64,000 nucleotides of DNA from Sphagnum compactum. Taxonomy: Eukaryota > Bryophyta > Sphagnopsida > Sphagnales. The stretch covers positions 10,726,001 to 10,790,000 of the forward strand of contig OZ234498.1 of NCBI GenBank assembly GCA_965153455.1, given 5' to 3'. The notes beneath the pieces were generated by a model. It saw only the letters and a list, made by a program, of their open reading frames with translations, had not been told where the DNA came from and did no database searches. Numbering within the stretch: the stretch's first letter is position 1; the number at the start of each line of letters is the position of its first letter. A program made the translations under genes and the position numbers. Shown piece after piece: positions 48,061-61,890 of the stretch.

Positions 48061-51000
48061 TTAGACTAGCTGCACAACAGCGGCCACTCGGAGCGACCCT
48101 CCCTGCAGAAGGTTTGGGAGCTCATCAAAAAGAAATGCAGTACGCCATCCCCATCCTTTTGGAGCCTTTGGCAGAAGAGTGCCTGCCTGTTTGGGACTGC
48201 CAAGTATCATCACCTCCCGCTTTGCTGGACATATTAACTGCAAGTCAAGATATAAGTAAGTCCAAAGGCCTGTTTGATGAACCAGAGGTAGCAGTAACCT
48301 CTTCCTGCATTTTATAGATACATCATCGATGATCAACCTCAGTTCTTCTCTTCTGCAGAAATAGCTCTGCTGGCATCACTGATTTGGCTTTGCCAGTGGC
48401 TTCACAAAAAGGATCAGGACACTCCTTTGATGCAAAGACAATCCTGGGCTTTTCTTGGAAAGAAAAAGAACATTAATAGAGCAGAAATATCATGGAGAAG
48501 GGTGAAGACAACTGACTTGATAGCGTGCCGTAACTTTTTCTCTGGTGTCTGTGTAGAATGAGACCTGCAAAAGAAAAACTATGAGAGCCTGAAGTTTTCA
48601 ATTGAACAATAAGTGTAAACACAGGAAGAAAATATCTAAAATGGTTTTGGTTTGGTGTCTGGATGCCATAAAAAATGCAAGTCCCATTTGCATTTGCAAA
48701 CACTGTTTTGATTTTATCCTCTTTTGAACAATATTCATGCCATATGATCTTGACCTGAGTAGCTACAGTAGTTCCAACAAACAGTAGAAAAGATCCATGG
48801 AATGTCATAGCTGCAGAATGTCAAGGCAGATGAAAAAGAGGGAGAGACAACTATTAGCACATCAAAAGTAAGTCAATGACTTAAGCTATGTATTTAGTGC
48901 CTGAGGAAATACCTTTCTGTGAGGTCCAACATCTTCGGCTTTGCGACGATGTAAGAACAGACCTGCATGTAAAGATGATGATATAACATTAGTCATTCTT
49001 AATGCTTTAAATTGACAAACAAATAGAAAGTTCTTGAAGCCATCAGAGAAAAATATAACCATGTGGAGGCTCCATGTATTACTTCAACACCTTACATGTC
49101 AGCACTTTTGGCAATAAAATTGAGTCAAGTGCTAGGAATACACTGCAAGATCAGTGAAGTCAACAGAGATGCAACAGTAGACTCTGACTTGGGCAGGTGA
49201 AACTCTGCAATTCTTCATGTATGCCTGGTCAACAACCCAGACATATATCTATGGTGCAAGATTGCTCAAATAGCCCATGGATGCAAGGTATGTGACATCA
49301 AAAGATTCAGTGTAGTTCAGCAGATGTGTGAAGGAAGATAAAATACCAAGAGTACGCCGGCCTCGTGGATCTTCGTCATTGAAAGCTTGCACACTTACCT
49401 TATCCCCAGAAATCAGCCCCAACCATATAATCAGCTATGGTCACATTCTTGGTGAGAAAACTCAAGCTGTCATTTTTTCTTAAAGACCACTAGTTTGGCA
49501 ATGTCTGATGTTTTCAACAAATTTCTCTACCTCGTCTAGTTGATCTACTTGAATTTTCTGGTAAAATGTTTCACAAAACATGTTGGCCAAATGACATCTT
49601 GCTTTACTGATCAAATACAATTGCAAGAGTATCAACAATGACCATGATAATGAGATGGAACTTATAGAGTTGGATTCCAACCTTCCAGAGAGACCCTGCA
49701 TAAAATGCTTCAGGTGAGTGCTTTGACTGGCCATCTCCAAGCCGATGTACATCATCAAATTCAACCCTTTTCAAACCCACAACATGTGTTAGAACTATCT
49801 AGATTGTAACTGATCATAGTTCCATATACAATTGACTATTCTTTCATCCAAACATTGTGCATAAAGACCCAGGTACAAAATGTTAGCAGCAGATGCCCTG
49901 TACATGAGATAAACCTACTTCAGCAAGGCAACGAGAGAACTTCTCATAAGATGCATACCCAAAACGAAATGGAGGAAAGCTGCGCAACGGAGTGTGTAGA
50001 TTCAAGAGAATGGATCCCCCTTCGCCACCTTCCCATTCACGAAGAGTGTTCGATTCTTGAGGGTTACTTTTCTGAAGCACAAGATTGGATGATGATTCCA
50101 CACCAGCAAGCTTAACAGATAGAGGCGACTCCTCTTCCACTCTCCCTGTGAGGTCTGATTGACCAGGAGCCCCCCCATTCCCAACACCAGGGCCCCCTTG
50201 GTTTAAGCCAGCCACTGCAGTGAGACCATCTGTCCCACTGTGAGCAGGCAAGTCCCTCCCTGCAAGATCTGCCCGTCCATCTAATTGGTTGCTACCTACA
50301 CCACTCTGCTGAGGTCCCCCCCTTGGTCCATAGGCTCCAAACGCAGGGATATAGAGGAATCTTGGGGCAGGCCAAACACCAGGAGGTTCATAATTTGTCC
50401 CTCGCCCAATTCCTGCAAGCCCATCCATTGCATTGCGAACATGAACCCGCCCAGGGGACTGCACAGTGGCAACTCCTCCACCAAGACCCTCTGGCCCAGA
50501 GTAACTGCCAGTTGACATAGCCCCAGCATTCCTGTCCTGGCTGTCATCACGATAGAGCACACCAGGAATCCTTCCATGTGAATAACTAGGATTGAATTGC
50601 CGGCAACTGCAGGTTATGTAGATAAGACTGCAGTTCTTGCAGGTGTCTGCAGCTATTGTGAGCACTTGTTGTCGTAGGAGTGTCTGCCAATCACCATTAG
50701 ACACATGGAGTTGAGAGAGAAAGAGAAGTACAAAGAGAACAGGATTTTTCTTTCTGTATTGTGGTTTAAATTAAATGATCAGAATAGTAAAGTGGAGACC
50801 AGGCCGTCAAGGGGTAAGATGAAATGTAAGGCTATATGCAGGTCATGCCAAAATGATTCTGAACTAAACGTGGTCCCAAGTCAGCTCACTTGAGCCATTC
50901 ATCTGTCTACACATGTAAACAAAGGTTACCTGCAACCAGAGACTGTCAGCAACAGATTTACACGGAAACCCAAGCTCTTCAAGGCGGCCACGCATGTATA

Positions 51001-54000
51001 ACAAGTCCTCAAAAGCCATATGACAGTAGAGCACACCACCTCCTTCAAATATTCCCATAAAAGCCTCCCAGTCCTCTGTATTGCACCAGTCACTTGTGTT
51101 GGGATATGCCTTTTTCAGCTTCCTCTCCACCACCCGTCCACCCCATGATAGTGATGGGCATGCACTGTCTCTAGATGCCAAAAAAAACCAGACAACAACA
51201 TGGCACAGAAGAATGTCAGAAGAATTCTTTAAAGCATTTGGGAGATTAGAACAACGGACATACAGATCCAAATAGCCAAAATATAGAAGTTTCCAGAATA
51301 CCTCAACCACTGGTCCTGCAATATTTTAGTACAGGTTGAGGATGATGAAGTCTGCGATGACGGTGAGCAATGGCCCTGACCCAGCTGATCCCCAACCTGT
51401 GGAGGATGCCATGCTTCCTCATAAGTAAACCGCTCACAGAACCCTGATTCAATACCCCCAAGGGCAACTTGCTCTGGAGTAGGGCATGTATCCCCACTTG
51501 TGCAGGCCTCTCCATTCTTGCGGATCTCGATAAAAGGCTGTGCAGGATCCACTTCCCTCAAGGCTTTCACAACTGGTGACTGCATCACTTGATCATAACT
51601 ACACCCAGACACTCCTCCAAGGCCTTGTTCCAGATGCTGGGCAGTACTGGATTCTGGACTTATGTAGCTTGAATGGGAAGAGTGATTTGCAGACAGATTT
51701 ACAACTACTGTATCTACAAGTTCCATCAAAATTTCATGCATCGTTTTAATAACTTCATCAGTTCCTTTTAAAGCTGTCCTCTCAACAGCCACCTGCCTTA
51801 ATGAATCATCTGAAATGCACCTGAAACACAAACCTAATATCAGAAGCATGTAACAAATTTGCTGTAAATGTAAGAACCAAAACGGTGAGTCTTCTATTGT
51901 TCAAAGATTACAGGGCAAACCCATGAACATCAACTGGTCATGCTAACCTGGAGCTAGATTTCTGAAGAATCTCCTCAGATTTTTGGCTGTCATAAGGCAC
52001 AGGGGATGGAGTGCTATCACTGTCCATCACAGATGTGGCCGCCATAAGTGATTCTTTTGAACGTGAGCTTGAAAGCTGAGGCATCTCCAGCACCACCCCT
52101 CGAGCCAGCAACACACTCAAGGCAAGCTCAAACCTGCCATATCAAAGATGTTCACATCCATCTTAAACACTCTATTTTCGACCACAACACTAAAATACAA
52201 ACTGAGCAATTTGGATTTCATTCATTTCATTACTAACATTTTGGACTTTCAGGATACTAAAACAAACTCATATTAGCATCAATCCGTCTTGCCCTCTCAT
52301 TCCCTCATGAGCATCTCCAAACCGTGTGCTTTGCACATTTTTTAGTTCAACAATCAAGTTTTTGCAGTTCTGATGTTTCCAGCAATTGTCAGCTAAAGTC
52401 TGGAAGCCATCATTAGGGACAGCATTGGAAAAAACCTTTTCTCTTCACTTGGGACCCAAAGCTCATCTGAAGTCAGAAGAAGGCGCAATGTTTGTGTTGA
52501 AAGCTTTGGCAGAATCTGCAAAGAAAAAGCCCACAAAGCCCTATCAACCAATTTGTATCTATGATTCAAGAGCTACACCAAGAACACTCCAACTGGATTC
52601 CTAACAGATGCATGGATCTCCATTGGTTGTGATTGGTACACAACAGCAGATCAACCCTAGGAGTTTGATGAAGAGCGTTACAGGGCACACACCTCTCGAA
52701 GCTCAACTGCACCACCTCGGCAAAGGTAGCCCCAGCATGCCTTGCGCACACGCTCTCCATGCACTCCGTAATCTTGGCTCTCAGCAAATGCCTGCAACTC
52801 AAGAACCAGGAACAAAGTCAAAATATTTACATGTGAGCACAAGATGACTGAGATTGCAAGCAAACAAAAAAACCATCAAGTACAACAATATACAAAGCAT
52901 GCTTTGTCATGCCACACATACGTCAAGTGTTGTCAACAAGCCCTAGAATCCTGCAACTGCCAGAAATATGGATACATCCATGCCAAAGACAAGTCATAAT
53001 GGTATCCTGAACAAACAAAAATCTGATAGCATGGTTAAAAGACTTCATTCCACTCAAGATTGTTGCAATTCTAACCAGATTCAACCTAGAGAAATGGTAC
53101 CTGGTAAGAGAGGAAATTTTCTGTCCAAAGTTCAGAGACGATGAAGTTTGTACAAAGTGCACACAAGTCCTGCAAGATGTAATTCCATGTTCATGTACTT
53201 GGCTTGGCAACCATACCTGACTAGTCATACAAACTAAGCAATTGTGCAAACAGGTTGGAAAGGTTGGTGTCTGATAACAACAAGACCCTAATCGCACAGA
53301 TAAAGACAGATGCTTATATCAAGTATGTGGATTTACTCCCTGATCATTCTCATGGAGCACAGATAATGGCGAAGTATTGTCTTGCTTACCATGTTCTTCT
53401 GATATTCATCCATCTTGGTCCTGATCAAAAAGTCTCATTTATGGGTATTGTGTAATGCTGCTAATTAGAACTACAGAATCAAAATTGTAGAGGATCTGAA
53501 ACCAGAAAGAGAGAAATCTACTCAGAAAACCTTGCCTGCCTACCTGCCTGCCTGCCCTGTTTGGCAGAGTGAGAAACATAGTGAGGATAAGAGTGATGCA
53601 AACAAAGAGTGTGGACAAATAATGAAATATGAACAGTACCTGCAGATCCAAGAAAGAGCCAGCAGCCAGGACTCGGAAAGCATTACTGTCATCCAGCTTA
53701 GGATAGTGTCCATACAAGTATGCCAATGCTGTTGCAACTGCATCCCCATTCACATTCTCGTCATCAATTTGCAGTGTGACTTCATGGGCACCAGCCTCCT
53801 TCCAAGGTCCCTGGAGCATGTTCCTGCATTCAATCTCTTAAAGCATAATTGAGCACAGCAGAAGATGCAACAATCACAAAACACAAAGCAATAGCCTTCT
53901 AGTTTGTTCTGACCACATTCACGATCAGAACCAAGAGAAGCATTGAGATACATTGACCATACACAACTGGGATCAAACAGCTCATGGTTCATAGGTACAT

Positions 54001-54725
54001 GAACCTTGCTGGTAACAGCAATTGCTTCCAAATTTTACATAACTGATTAGTGTGATGTTGCTGGTGGCAACAGCTCAACAGAATTTGCAGCAGCAAAGCC
54101 AGCAGCTCTAGAACATATATGCCATGGCTGAAAAACACATGATATACACATGAAAAAGTTGGTCTAAGGATTAGGGTAAGAGGAGGGCTTGAACAACAAG
54201 ACTGAATGAATTTTGAAAGCCAATTGATGGAAGACATGATTACCAAAAGACCAGAAAGATCTCCAGTGGATTGCTGAATCCACAAATGTACAATTGTGCA
54301 TCCTTACACAGGATGTCCCATGCCTGACTGACGTGCTGTTCTTTTTTCTGCTGCTTAAGACATGAATTGCTCATGTAGGGGAAATGCTCAACTGACCTGA
54401 AATAGGAGCTGCGAGAGAGAAGCAAGCGATGCAAATAGAAGGTGTGCCCCATTGCCTTCACCACAATGTCGGAAAACGCTCGCGACTTCCATCCTTCCAA
54501 TTGCACATGCTCGCATAGCGCCCCCAGATTGCTATCCAGGCCGCCTCGAACCTCAGGTCCACCATTATCACCACCAACACCATCTGAAGCAGAAGACACC
54601 GATACAAGAGGCGCGGAAACAAGAGACGCCGCGGCGTGAGAAGAAGAGTACGCTGATGATGGCTGCTGCTGCTGTGCATGCGACGAAGGTCGCGGTCGTC
54701 CGCCTCCCACATGTAGAGCCTCCAT
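48061..54725 (-). CDS. BTB/POZ domain protein, plant germ cell-less-like type
   Basis: Probable substrate adaptor for a CUL3 ubiquitin ligase. Fourteen GT-AG exons join to 947 codons: 54725-54397, 53823-53640, 53169-53101, 52791-52693, 52515-52436, 52133-51948, 51820-51302, 51170-50930, 50683-49959, 49766-49682, 49398-49347, 48962-48913, 48564-48517, 48237-48061. ATG 54725 is the first after an in-frame TAG at 54741. Residues 1-70 are low-complexity (Ser/Ala/Gln). The BTB fold is about 84-185: SDIVVKAMGHTFYLHRLLLS, NMLQGPWKEAGAHEVTL, ALAYLYGHYPKL; a BACK-like part follows (FAESQDYGVHGERVRKACWG). The middle is Ser-rich and Gly-rich with a Cys cluster (TCKNCSLIYITCSC). The conserved C-terminus includes VEFDDVHRLGDGQSKHSPE, DEDPRGRRTLG and PKGWGWRTAFLFDEL. 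The precise subfamily name is from memory; the BTB assignment is firm. Confidence 0.92.
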
Positions 54726-55409
54726 CACCACAACCAACACCTAGTCCTATCCCCCGACTGCACCTTCCCCCCACCAAAACAACAGACACAGACACAGACA
54801 CACCTCCTTTCCTCACTCCAATTCACATCCCCCGATGTCTCAACAAAGCCTCACACCATTTCCATGATCCAACCTCCATCACAACCTTATCCTGAATGAA
54901 GCAAGACTTTCTTTTCTCTCTCTCCTCTATCTGCAGAACGATCTACTGCAGAATAAGGAAGAGGAACTTCCTCTGGATCCAGGCCAAGAAGAATCCAGAA
55001 TCTCTGCAGCAGAATCAAAATTTCTTGTAGTAATCAGGATTACGAGAGCCAACCCTGCTGCAACAACAGCCGGAAAGGACGCTGCCATCCTCCTCCTCAT
55101 CACAACTACTTACACACCGAACTTCCACACACAAAATAAGCCCGAAAAAAGAAACAGAAAAAAAAGGGAGCAGGGCATTCAAGCACGCTCTCTTGTGCAA
55201 ACTGCAAGAAGCAGGTTTTTTGTCAGATTCGCAAATCGAAAGCGCTGCAAATCGATCGCATGTGCACTCGCTGCAACAACCTCCAAACAAACAACGACAA
55301 CAACAACAAACCCTTCGTTCTCTTCCGTCGCGAAGGATAACTACGACTAGCCACGTCCGATGTACAAAGCGTCGGACCGCGAGACAAAAGACTGTAGCAT
55401 GCTCCTTCC
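54726..55409 (-). promoter_or_regulatory. 5' UTR and proximal promoter side of the BTB gene
   Basis: GC-richer, CA- and GACA-rich sequence (ACAGACACAGACACAGACACAC at 54782-54803 in two halves). No conserved frame. The interval between the start codon and the minisatellite is the natural place for the BTB transcription start, but no clear TATA box is seen. Confidence 0.4.
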
Positions 55410-55752
55410 TTTGGATCGAATGACAGACTGTCAGTTACTTGTTCCATCCGTTGGATCGAATCACAGACTCTTGATAACTTGATCGATAGCTCCACCCATT
55501 GGAATAAATGACAGACTCTCGGTAACTTTTTCCGTCCGTTAGATTCAGTTACAGACTCTCGGTAACTTTCTTTGTCTACTGGATTGGATCGCGGACTCTC
55601 GGTAACATGCTCGGGGCGCAATCCGCTGGATTGAATTACGGACTCTCGGTAGCATGCTCGAGCCTCAATCCGTTGGATTGAATTACGAACTCTTGGTAAC
55701 ATACTCCTGGAGCCTCGATCTGTTGGATTGAATCACGGACTTTCGGTAACTG
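55410..55752. repeat. 40-50-bp minisatellite upstream of the BTB gene
   Basis: Eight units of the form TCCGTTGGATTGAATTACGG followed by ACTCTCGGTAACATGCTCG and a short variable spacer. CpG-containing and GC-richer than the spacer beyond it. It lies 0.7-1.0 kb upstream of the BTB start codon. The 159-codon minus-strand frame across it is a repeat product (RESVIQS-type peptides), not a gene. Confidence 0.88.
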
Positions 55753-58700
55753 TCGTAACGCGAAGGGCCAGGTAGTTTAGTAAAAAAACAAAAGTGATTT
55801 CTTGGGGTGCGCTGAAATCTCAGAAGTTCCTTCCCTATGGTTAACTTAACTTACCATTGGGTTGGGGGGGGGGGGGGGGGGGTGCTTGTGAATAAAAATT
55901 TGAGAAAATAACTTTAGAGAACATTTTTTTTCAGTGTAAATTGAGGGATTTCACTCAAAACTTGCCACTTTTTTTTAATTAAAATTTGAGGAAAAAAAAA
56001 CACCAGGCCATATATACTAATATTTTTGTGCTACCTATTAATTGACCTTTGTAACTTGCCTTTTAATTAACTTCTAATCATCTATATTTTTTTTCTCACA
56101 TGTTTTTCATGAGTTCAATTTTGGAGATATCTAGCCTAACATTAGATTGTAAATCTTCAAAGCCATTGTGTATGTTTATTTCCAGCGATGATAATCATGT
56201 CTTTTATAAAAGATATTTGAGTTTGCATTGGGAATAAATCTTTTTTGATAAATTAATTTATGAAATGTCAATAAGTATTGATTGAATGCTTTTGACATCG
56301 ATGATCAACCTATCCTTTTGTGATCAATTAGTCTTTTTGGTGTTTTTTTTTCCCTAGCTAAATTTGAACTAAGTTCATTCATGTTGAGTATCATGCTCGT
56401 GTGTGCAAGGTTTTGAAACTCACTTTGCCCCCCATGACTTTCTTTCCTATCACTTCTTATCGTTATTTCATGTCACTTTTCAATCTTATAATTTTCACAC
56501 ACTATTGAAAGGTTTTGCTTTTTCTTGCATCTTGCTATTTTCACACACTAAGGAGAAGCTATGCAATTCCTAGAGTTCACACATTGACAAGAAGGCAACA
56601 CACATTGGAGAAATTGGCATTGGAGTGAGCAAGTGTTGGAGAGGAGCACAAGCCTAAGGAGTCCAACCTTAAGGATTTGTCTTGAACTTTGTAACAACTT
56701 TTGCAATTTTCATTTAGGTGAGTTTTAATTCCATTGTAGGGTACCATGGTTTTAATAGCTCAAAATATGCAAAAGCATGAAGAGTTCTTTGATTGTCTTG
56801 TTAAAGAGCTTACATTTTGGTGTCTTGATTTTTACTCATTTTAGGTCACTAATGTTTATATTGAAGTTGAAAGTGTGTCTATGGGGTTGTAACATAGATG
56901 GCACTTTGATTGTGATCTTGAAACCTTAATTGGTTGAATACTTGATCTTGAAAAAGTTTTTTTCAAATCTATAGGTCATTTGGGATTTTGACTCTTACCC
57001 ATTTTGATTCATTGGGTTCTTAATTGAAGTTGGAAAGGTGTCTAGGCCTTTGCAGCTCACTTGCCACCTTAATTATGATCTTGAAACCTTAATTGGCCAA
57101 GTATTTGATCTTGAATAAAAGTGCACAAGTCTATAGTTCATTTGGTGCTTTAATTATGATCTTGAAACTTTAATTGGCCGAATATTTGATCTTGAATAAA
57201 AGTGTACAAGTTTACAACTCATTTGGCAATTTAACTATGACCCAATTTGGTTATTTGAATACTTGTTTCAAGTTGAAGATGTGTCTAGGCCTCTGCAACT
57301 TATTTGACAGTTTAACTATGACCTAGTTTAGCTATTTGGGTACAAGTTGAAGATGTGCCTAGGTCTACAGCTCACTTGTCACCTTATTATGATCTTGACA
57401 TTATACTTGGGTGATTGTTTCAACTTGAATCCATTTATCAATTTGTAGTTTGACATGATCTAATTTGGCTATTTGGGCATTTGTTTGAACTTCATCAAGT
57501 TTGCATGAGTCTACTGCTCATTTGGCAACTTGATTACAATCTTGGAAAACCATATGGGTTTTTATTTAAACTTGAACAATTGCAAGGATTTGTAGCTCAT
57601 TGGCACCTTAATTGTAGGTCTCCAATCAAGACAACACCTTGATTATGCTTTGTTTGGGTTTTAATAGTTATAACTATTTGAATTTGAAACATAATTGGCA
57701 AGTTTGTAATGCATTTGCTAGCTCCAATTTGAATAGTTTTTTATGTACATACTTAATAATATAACTTGAAAAAAAGGCTTGGTCAGTCTATATCTCAATT
57801 TTTGAACTTTTTTAATAACATAATGAGGTTATGTGGATATGGTTTTCTGCTAGAATCCCTTTGGGCAAGTCTATAGTTCAATTTGAGGTCATAGATGACA
57901 TCTTATGGTTCTATGGTTGTTAATTCAAGTTTTTGAAATGAACTTTGAAGAACTTTTTTGGGGATCTACAAAGTGGTTGCATAAAATTTAGTGACCAAAT
58001 GTAGAAACTCCAAATAACATTGATATGGAAATCCAATGACCAATTTGCATGGAATCTAAAAAGTTGCATGAAATCTAATGACCAAATCCAATGATTATTT
58101 TAACTACTTAGAAATTGAATTTGTGTAAGGGTCTAAGTCATCATGGTTGTTTGTATGGTTAAAGGGATGGTCAACTTCATGGTAGTCACAAAAATCATGG
58201 AGTTCAAAGGTTGGAATGAAACACAACAATCTGAATTTGTGGTTTTACACAAAACAAAAGTACCCCATTAAAAAAAATCACTTAAGCAAATAGTGGAATG
58301 AACTCATCTTAACACCATGAATGCCTTCTACATTATGCACTTCACAACGTATAACACATGTAAAAAAACAAGTTACCCATATGATCCCCAATGTGGTGTG
58401 GAGAAATGTGTATGTTGATTACCAAAAAGGATATGCATATTCACTGTTTGTGGAAGAGACATTGAAAGATTGCCTATGCGACACATTGAAGGAATTGAAA
58501 ACAAGAAACTTTAATGAAAAGGGGTTGGAAATAACGACATTGAATGTGATCATATGTTGAATCATCTCAAAGCTACATGGTCATGAATGTTTTGGAAAAA
58601 TGGCATAATGTGATGGATGACATTCCCAATTTTTGGTCAACAACTTTTTATTTTAATTCCCCTAAACATGAAGGTCTTATTTTATTTAAAATGCATCTTT

Positions 58701-60020
58701 AAACTCTAAATCATTTATACATGATGGTGAGCAACTGACGACAAGGGCGGAATGTTGCAAAGCCAATCCAAGAGCATGGCAACAATGGCATTTCACTTTA
58801 TTTCCACCTCCAAATTAGGATGTTTTCTTGGTGGGCAAGATGAAAATCAATAACGAGTGAAAAAACAAAGTCAATATCAACAACTTGAAGACAATTAAGG
58901 ATTTAGGTGTTATATCAAAAGAGGAATTTAAATCAAAGGTTATAATAATTATTATGGTTAGAAATATTTCTACCAACCATGTGCAGTTGGATGAGGACTT
59001 CGGTCCCCAACAACTTCATATGTGAAGTCCATGTGCTTTTTAATTAGGAAGCTAGTGAAGAAAGTTATGACATGGAAGAGATGTGTATACTTGGATTTTG
59101 TTGAATCAAATCACTTCATGAGGTGTCTTGATTTTCTTTTTAACCCACCAATCCCCCACTCTTCCGAAATATTGAAACCTACATGCATTTTGTTGAACGT
59201 TTGCATTACATCATGGTTAACATTTGGGGCAAGTTCCCACCATCCTATCCTATGCATAATAAATATTTATTCACCCATGTACCTTGGATCCCACAAAAGA
59301 CACTCAAAATAAGCATTTCCACACTATGCCAAAAATGTCATTCTATGATTGGTCCTTATCAATTATAATAGTCACTTATGCCATTTGTAATTGATTCGGA
59401 CTTGTCGTTTATGCCATTCTTAGTCATTTATCCACTTGTAATCATATAGGCTTAGTCATAAAATGACTTTTTGGCATAATCCCTTGAATGGAATGTTGGT
59501 GTTAATATCTAAAAACGTTCAAATGCCATAAGGTGTTTACACCATGATAGTACCCAAGGTAGTCTTATTGTACATGAATAGTCCATGATGTTCTAAAATG
59601 ACTATGTTGTTCATAGCATAAATCTTATTTCAACCATTGAATTAAATCCTATGTGTTTTGTTATTCCAAGGTTTTAAAATTTCAACCAAGGTGCTAATAA
59701 TGAACCTAATACATCTTGACAACTTTTGAGTTATGTACCTAAGGCTATCCTATCCTTGGATGTCAACCTATGAATTTCAATTGGAAATGCATCATTAATG
59801 CATCATGCAATAAAAATTATATCATCACATAAAACAAATTTTAACCAATTCCACATGAAGGTGTTGTACATTGTGACATTGTCATGCTTCATATACAATA
59901 TGAAACATGGAGATGTTGTTAAGGCATTAATTTTCCATAGATTCCTTAACACAATTGGTGTTTCCCTTATTATGTTCAAATGCCAAACCAAGTTTCATCC
60001 TTAAACTTAGCCCAAAACAT
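55753..60020. other. AT-rich intergenic with loose repeats
   Basis: A run of 19 G lies at 55864-55882. At 56.9-57.7 kb a degenerate repeat uses GATCTTGAAACCTTAATTGG, AGTATTTGATCTTGAATAAAA and TCTA(T/C)AG(T/C)TCA(T/C)TTGG words, with clear neighbours at 57079 and 57152. The frame at 58321-58560 (79 codons) and those at 59022-59368 are open but match nothing I recognise. No gene is supported. Confidence 0.55.
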
Positions 60021-60024
60021 TTTT

Positions 60025-61470
60025 TAAAGAAAAATAAAATCTTAACCTTAAACCTTAACCCTAAAAATAGATCCTAGAAGCCCTAAACCCTAAATCAAAA
60101 AATTGAAAAAAATAAAAATCAAACCCTAACCCTGAAAAAAAAACTCGACAAAACCCAAACCTTAAGCCCTAAATGAAAAAATTGAAAACAAAAAAAGAAT
60201 CAAACCTTAACCCTAAATTTAAAAGCTTTAAACCCTAAATGAAAATATTGAAAAAAAATTAAAATCAAACCCTAACTTTAACCTTAAAAATAGACCCTAA
60301 AAGCCTTAAGCCTTAAATGAAAACTTTGAAAACAAAAAAAATAAAAATTGTAATTTTAACCCTGAAAGCCCTAAAGCCCAAATGGAAAAATTGAAATAAA
60401 GAAAATCAAACCTTAACTCTGAACCCTAACTTTAAAAATAAACCTTGAAAGCTTTAAGCATGAAATGAAAAAAATGAAAACAAACTAAATTAGACCCTAA
60501 TTTTAAAAAGTATGTTAAAAGAGCTAAATCTTAAACCCTAGATGAAAAAATTGAAAGCAAAATAAAAATCAAACCTTAAACCTAAACTTTAAAATGAAAT
60601 AAAAACTTCATTTGTAAATAATGTGTGGACCAAGATTGTTGGGACCATTAGTGATGCCAATTCATCAAATTTCATTGAAGTGAAGTTAGTGAAAGTCTTG
60701 AATAAATGTGGTGTGACTTTCACATTGTAATCAAAACGTTTCAAAAACCAACTATTGAATTCACAAGTTGTCATGCCTCCTCAATTTCATCTAATGTGAA
60801 AACATATGAAAGTTGCAAGCAACCGCCAAGCAATGTCCTTTTGATCCATATCCTTCAATATCTCCTCATCACTTGAGGTAGAGTGAAATGATCATTTTTA
60901 GAAGAGAAGGAATTACTTTCACTTGAAAAAGACATTAGAGAAAATGTTTGCGAGGAGCTTTTTGTTATAAAGCCCTTGGAAAAACTCTTAAGTTACATTC
61001 TAGAATCTTCCATTCTTCCTAGTCTACATTTAAGCCCACTCCTTTCGAGCTGATTTTTTTTCATCATTGTACATTCACATAAAACAAAACCCTATAATTA
61101 CATGTCTAGGCATACTTTCATCACTAGCTTGAATCCATGTTACCCACCCTAAACCCTAGCTAGAAAATGTTATTCATAATTAGTGCTTTAATCTCAAAAA
61201 CCTTTTCACTTTTGGAATATCAACCATTAATTTACAAATCCAAACCCTAAGGTTACACCCCATAGCTTTAAACGCTACAAATGAATCCTTAGAACTAACC
61301 CCCATAACCCTATTTATAACCCCATAGCCCTAGGCCCCATGGACCTAAGCCGCATAACCCTCTATATAAACCCATAGACTTAGGCCCAAAACCCCCCCCC
61401 CCCCCGCCCATAGTCCCCATAGTCCTATATATAACCCAAGAAACCAAACCCTAAAAGGCCCAAACTTAAA
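60025..61470. repeat. Degenerate telomere-like CCCTAAA arrays
   Basis: Words such as ACCCTAAACCCTAAA, CTTAACCCTAAA and AACCCTAACCCT recur through 60025-60590. There they form a loose 60-110-bp higher-order unit: CCCTAAATGAAAAAATTGAA, AACAAAAAAA, ATCAAACC. Sparser copies run to 61470 with CCATA/CCCTATATATAACCC words and a run of 14 C at 61392-61405. CCCTAAA is the plant telomere repeat, so this looks like an old interstitial telomere-type block or a satellite derived from it. Confidence 0.7.
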
Positions 61471-61689
61471 CCTTAAAATTAAACTTTCAAAATTTCAAAA
61501 CTTGTGCCCTTATACTTACTTTTGAAAGTCAACCCTAAAAATTGGAACTATAGAACTTCAAAATTTAAACCCTAATATTTACCTTTGAAAGCCGAACCTT
61601 AAACCTTTTAAATTGAAACCTTAAAAGGCCCAAATTTAAATCTTAAAAACATAAACGCTACCACTTACCAAGTTTAAAGTTAAGTCCTA

Positions 61690-61890
61690 AAAGAAAAAAA
61701 AACCTAAACCCTAAAATAACCAATAGGCAATAGCCGTAGCCACAAGCAATAGCCTTATCCATAACCAATAACCATATCCATAATAACCTTAGTATTAATA
61801 TCCATAATTAATACCCACTAGCCATAGCCATGAGCCCTAGTGTAAATATCCATAACCAATAGCCAATAGCCACCTACCAAATTAAACCCA
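61690..61890. repeat. ATAGCC/ATAACC short repeat
   Basis: CCAATAGCCATAGCC, CCATAACCAATA and related words repeat at irregular 6-18-bp spacing. It is a low-complexity continuation of the telomere-like block. Confidence 0.65.

Noticed and set aside
55223-55702. 159-codon minus-strand frame upstream of the BTB gene
   Set aside because: It is a translation of the minisatellite; start and composition do not support a gene.
58321-58560. 79-codon frame in the right-hand spacer
   Set aside because: Composition is protein-like but I recognise no family and no flanking exons; too weak to call.
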